From Telopea speciosissima (Eukaryota > Streptophyta > Magnoliopsida > Proteales > Proteaceae): a stretch of DNA of 64,000 bases. The stretch's first letter is position 1. Each line of letters begins with the position of its first letter. This document shows, piece by piece, positions 60,055-64,000 of the stretch. A model generated the notes under the pieces. That model had not been told where the DNA came from, searched no databases, and saw only the letters and a list, made by a program, of their open reading frames with translations. The position numbers and the translations under genes are program-made. The DNA is taken from the NCBI RefSeq assembly GCF_018873765.1, contig NC_057919.1, positions 19,012,698-19,076,697 on the forward strand. The letters run 5' to 3'.

Positions 60055-60336
60055 TAGGGCTGTAAACGGATCGGATTCGGCTCGGATAGTGCTATAGCCG
60101 CATCCGCATCCGCATCTGCATCCGATTAGCTATCAGACGGATTCGGACAGTGCTAAACGGATACAGATATGGATACGGATCGGATATTTTATCCGTTTAC
60201 ATGTAAATATAGCTTTTCGGATAACTATAGCCTATCCGTATCCGCATCCGTTTAGCTTTCGGACGGATTCAGATAGTGCTAAATGAATACGGACACGGAT
60301 ACGAAAACGGATTTTGACTATTCATTTACAGCCCTA
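60055..60336. mobile_element. 282-bp hAT-type MITE (TAGGGCTGTAAA termini)
   Basis: Perfect inverted termini TAGGGCTGTAAA / TTTACAGCCCTA, with an 8-bp target-site duplication ATCATCAT at 60047-60054 and 60337-60344 (low-complexity, but exact). The interior is built of GGATACGGAT / ATCCGCATCC words in both orientations, so it can fold on itself. Confidence 0.9.
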
Positions 60337-60344
60337 ATCATCAT

Positions 60345-62103
60345 GATTCTCTCTCTCTCTCTCTCTCTCTCCATCTTTTCCCTCTCCCTCCTATGGCTCA
60401 AGTTTTCTTTCCCTCTCCCTCTCCCTCTCCCTCTCCCTCTCCCTCTGCCTCTTCATCTGGTTTTTTCTGAAAGCTTACGATGAGTTTTCTTTGTTTTATT
60501 TTTATAAAATACCTGAGAAGTCACCAGCAAACATGCATATGATGAATTTGGTCGGATCGGCCAATTCCCAGTCTAATCCAACTCTCCCAATCCACACCAG
60601 CGCTTCAAAATCAAATCATGAATCGGAAACAGGATCGGTTGATTCCAAATTGGATCTATCTGCTTCAGATTCTTCAAACCATAATAACATATATTCATAA
60701 TTATCCTCTCTAAATGATGATCCCTCTCTTACCCAAAAAAACAAACACAAAAAATGATGATCCCTCCAATATGAGCTACAAGACACATTGTATCCTATGA
60801 TTAAAAATATATTTACATTGCCTTTATTAATGTTCCGAATCTAAACACTTAAATCCTAACCATCTATTTTCAATTTTTTTTTACCGTTCTCAAAATACTT
60901 GATCACATTTTTTACTGTCCAGTTCATGTTCTGAGCCGTCTAAAATACGTCTGCACGAAACGCTTTTTTTACCGTTCCCGTTTTAACTAAAAATGCACGA
61001 CATCTAGTAATTCATCCCCCCTATGCTTAATATAAAAAAAAAAACCAGAATCGCAGTAATGGTTTAGAAACTAGATTAGGAAGAATTTCAATAAATTCAA
61101 ATCAGCAACTCTGTTAGACTCCAAATTCTGGTCGAAGGTATATTTAATGGGGAAGAATAGAATACTAAAATCTCAGGTTGATCCAATGGTCGGATTCTTA
61201 GGATCTGAAGTTTCCTACTTAGCGCAGGAATTTTCAAATCTGAGAATCGATGGAGATTTCAGAAATTCCAATTTCGAAATCAATTTCAGGCTTTCACCAC
61301 AACATAACAGTTATAGTGATTATCAGAAAATGAAAATAGAACTTGAAAATCAAGTTGACTGAAGTCAAGACTTGAAATAGGAAAAACTGAAATTTGTTAA
61401 AAAGATAGAATTTTGAAACCACTGTAGGATACTTCAGAATAGAAACCAATTGCTAAGCAGGGAAGCAGAATTAAAATCCCTTGGTTAGATTTGAAGTTTC
61501 AGAAAATTCCTAGTTGGAGTAGGAATTCAAGAAACCAAAATAAAAAAGATTTTTAAGCTAACAACAGAATCAGAACTAGAAAATGATATGAAGAGAGAAG
61601 AGAATTGCAGAAACAAACCTTGTAATCAATGGAGAAGAAAAGAAGAGTAGACAAGAGAAGAAATCAGGCCTGAGATACCAATCCCATATCAAGTTCAACC
61701 ACTCTAAAACCCTTTATGAAAAAACAAAAAAACTCAATTATTTACTCAAATCATGCTTAATTGATGAGTGTATTAACATATAAAGACCTCCTAAAATTCC
61801 TAAATTGACTCATTAAAAGACTCCTAATCACCCTTTTATACTGACTTAAAAGTAAATAGACTCAAAACAGAACTCTTAAAAGCAATTAGATATCACAATC
61901 TAATTCAAACACTTCAAACACTAATTTTGTGTGCCAACTTTACCCCCACTTTATGACCTTATGAATTAGGCCCATTGTAATGAAACCAAAGATAATAAAA
62001 GGCACAAAGCTTAATTTCAGCCCATTGGATTTAACCACTATTTGGGGGCCTTCGTAGTTACATATAGGCATGGATAGGGGATTAATGTCTAATACAACTG
62101 AGT
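60345..62103. other. intergenic DNA with CT-type microsatellites
   Basis: Contains (CT)n at about 60348-60371 and a (CCCTCT)n hexamer run at about 60411-60445. Open frames at 60491-60700 and 61147-61362 (both plus) have no recognisable motif. On the minus strand, GGTATCTCAGGCC near 61670-61690 vaguely recalls a primer-binding site, but no LTR was found. Confidence 0.35.
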
Positions 62104-62269
62104 CATAGTTGTCATGGCGGTTAGGGGAACCAAGGCGTTGGAGAGGACCTGGACGCAAGGCAACACCAACAAGGCAACCAAAACGCCCGTCTAGGCAACC
62201 AAGGCGACAATAGTTGTCAAGGCACCTGGATGCCAAGACGGTCACCTAGGTGCCGCTTTGACAACTATG
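62104..62269. mobile_element. 166-bp hAT-type MITE, second copy of the CATAGTTGTCA family
   Basis: Termini CATAGTTGTCA and TGACAACTATG with AAGGCG / CCAAGGCG-rich interior, clearly the same family as 13667-13796. The flanks AACTGAGT and AATTGCAT only partly match, so the target-site duplication has decayed or been lost. Confidence 0.82.
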
Positions 62270-62893
62270 AATTGCATCACGAAACTTGTAAAAATAATTC
62301 ATCATGGTAATTAACTTATATAGTCCATCCCTGACCAACAAGACAAATAGGTCGTGAGAACCATGGTGAATTCAGAAAATATCATAAAGGCAGGCATGTG
62401 AAGTACTACATGAAGGTGTTCCTCAAAGCTCTATAGATTTTCCAGGGCAGGAAAACACACACATTACTGATTTACCAAAAAAGTGGCCCTTTATTTTCAG
62501 TTCTAATAAATTTTAGAGCTCAGTGCAAAATTTTCTAATTGAATTAAAGACATCGACAATATAAGGGTGTTTCTGAAAAGCTTTCTACTTGAGGGTTAAA
62601 AAAAAAACTTTTCAAATCTCTCTCGCCAAATAACAAATAGTCGGAATTAAAATACATACACAGAAACAATGTAATGGTTTTTATGGTTTTTATAAGATCT
62701 CTATGATTTTAAAAGCCGTTGTATATGATGCTGAAAAGATTGTTAAAACTCCAAGGTTGAGTGAAATATTTGGAATTGTTGAACTTGTAACAGAGGACTA
62801 CGGTTTGTGTCATTTGCATTGGAATGGAACCCCAATGAACCGTGGGGGGGGGTGGGGACCAAGGATCAGTAGATGAACAAGTGGAAGACAAAC

Positions 62894-63723
62894 CTTTTAT
62901 ATCGATTGTGAACCAGAATGATCAGAGGACTGATGTCCTTGAATACAGTTTCTTCCCATTCCTCTTTTATTGGACGAATGTAATTATCATCTTGCCAAAC
63001 CAATTCTTTGTCACTATCATAGTTCTCATCATCATCTTTCCTGACATTCTTGATTGTGATATTGTTGAAGAACTGACCTAAGTTGAAGCCCCACCCATCT
63101 GCATCATCTGGCCAGTCAGGGTCTTCCTCATCCACAACTAGAGGGTATTAATTCAGCTAGAAGTTTCTCCATTTTCTTTCTCCTTTCTACTGGGTCTTCC
63201 TCCTCTTCAACATCGGGGTTCTTGTCGATCACCTCTCTAATTGTCTTTCTCCATTCCCGTCTTTCTTCTTCATCCATTAGTATCGGTTCATCTTCGTCAT
63301 CCTGATCACGGAATTTATTTTCCTTATCTTTCTTCCCACCATCAAAACCAACTTCCTCTTCAATTTTAGAAGCTCCCAACCTGGTTCTCCTCCTACAATT
63401 ACCCTCTGCTCATACGTTACCATAAGTCACAAGAAAAATAATTAACTATATACAATTCAAAAATGATAAGGATTCACTCCTGGAAATGATTTTAAATGTA
63501 AAAGAGAGCAACATAGGCATACCACCAGAGGTAGGCTGGAAAACTTTGGAGAGTGTATCGTAGAATTGTTGAATCTTGATGAAGAAACAGAGGAACAAGA
63601 CGTCTGTGTTGGTTTGGAGACAAGAACAGCTCCAGCAAATGCAGCAGAAGGAAAGCCAGAAATGCACCCTTCTTTTGGAGACGTAAGAAAATGTTGTAAT
63701 CTCAGTGCAATTTGCAAGACCAT
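62894..63723 (-). pseudogene. MRL7/SVR4-like plastid protein gene, apparently broken
   Basis: Two minus-strand exon-like parts. 63723-63523 starts at an ATG (MVLQIALRLQHFLTSPKEGC) and is serine/threonine-rich, like a chloroplast transit peptide. 63392-62894 carries the acidic middle region (KIEEEVGFDGGKKDKENK, EERREWRKTIREVIDKNPDV) and the conserved block DPDWPDDADGWGFNLGQFF, ITIKNVRKDDDENYDSDKEL, VWQDDNYIRPIKEEWEETVF, KDISPLIILVHNRYKR, ending at a normal GT donor (62893-62892). MRL7/SVR4-family proteins act in chloroplast gene expression and thioredoxin-linked regulation. The frame breaks near 63143-63152: between KLLAE and YPLVVDEEDP the DNA reads GAATTAATAC, four bases (TTAA) more than needed. 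The exons for the C-terminal thioredoxin-like fold are not found down to the OBL1 gene. The joint between the two exons is also unclear. Either a truncated duplicate, or a real gene with a sequence error and a very distant 3' end. Confidence 0.65.
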
Positions 63724-64000
63724 ATCTGGAATAACAAAGGCATTAACCTGTCTGAAAAACTATAAATTAGACAATTAGAAAAGAATAATAGCAAAAATGA
63801 AAACCTTGGAACTTCTCTTCCGATTCAACAACTAAAAAGATCCAGAAGTTAGTACATTTTTCTTCTAATTTTATTTTAAAAATCATGCGGCTAGTGACTA
63901 CTTATTAGCAGGTGAAAACGGGTTATCAGGTTATAAGGCCATGACTACAAAGAAAAGTCAAAAAATCAAAAGAGAAAAGTAGCACGAAATATGACACATG
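63724..64000. other. upstream flank of the MRL7-like gene
   Basis: No feature was recognised; it may hold the promoter of the MRL7-like gene. Confidence 0.3.

Noticed and set aside
60491-61362. Two plus-strand open frames (60491-60700, 61147-61362) as a small gene
   Set aside because: Low-complexity composition, no conserved motif, no convincing splice sites joining them.
62703-62866. Plus-strand open stretch reading ILKAVVYDAEKIVKTPRLSE
   Set aside because: About 50 codons with no recognised family and no clear splice borders; could be chance or a captured exon scrap.

Overview
This window is nuclear DNA of a flowering plant. It is AT-rich, its genes are split by long introns with GT..AG borders, and its repeats are typical of angiosperms: RTE and L1 LINEs, Au-type SINEs, hAT and Mutator-like MITEs, Ty3/gypsy debris, and an endogenous caulimovirid (pararetrovirus) fragment. 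The species cannot be named from the sequence. The very repeat-rich introns suggest a medium to large genome.

Four complete protein-coding genes can be rebuilt exon by exon with consistent reading phase. (1) THO5, minus strand, 16754 to 3235, 8 coding exons, 811 codons: a subunit of the THO/TREX mRNA-export complex. (2) A remorin-family gene with a C-terminal remorin domain, plus strand, 28891 to 36173, 7 exons, 576 codons. (3) MCCB, plus strand, 39161 to 49972, 10 exons, 570 codons: the mitochondrial 3-methylcrotonyl-CoA carboxylase beta subunit of leucine breakdown. (4) An OBL1-type class 3 triacylglycerol lipase, minus strand, 57178 to 52295, 5 exons, 487 codons. The left edge holds what may be the last exon and 3' UTR of an unidentified plus-strand gene. 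The right edge holds an MRL7/SVR4-like plastid-protein gene on the minus strand that looks broken: a 4-base frameshifting insertion, and none of the thioredoxin-fold 3' exons.

Layout: 1-0.8 kb unknown gene tail; 3.2-16.8 kb THO5, with two RTE LINE insertions, an Au SINE, a hAT MITE and an L1 scrap in its introns; 16.8-28.9 kb a transposon graveyard (SINE, caulimovirid reverse-transcriptase fragment with an internal tandem duplication, ruined hAT transposase pierced by a hairpin element and a MITE, then three inverted-repeat elements in a row); 28.9-36.2 kb remorin; 36.2-39.2 kb intergenic with a near-perfect 178-bp tandem duplication; 39.2-50.0 kb MCCB, whose fourth intron (5.4 kb) is packed with nested repeats; 50.0-52.3 kb SINE, L1 and gypsy fragments; 52.3-57.2 kb OBL1 with nested MITEs in its introns; 57.2-62.9 kb mostly unassigned intergenic DNA with two MITEs; 62.9-63.7 kb the MRL7-like remnant.

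The genes are functionally unrelated neighbours; nothing suggests an operon-like or metabolic cluster. I found no CRISPR array, no tRNA or rRNA gene and no clearly new multi-gene system. The most interesting signals are structural: recent tandem duplications, nested insertions with intact target-site duplications, and the broken MRL7-like gene.
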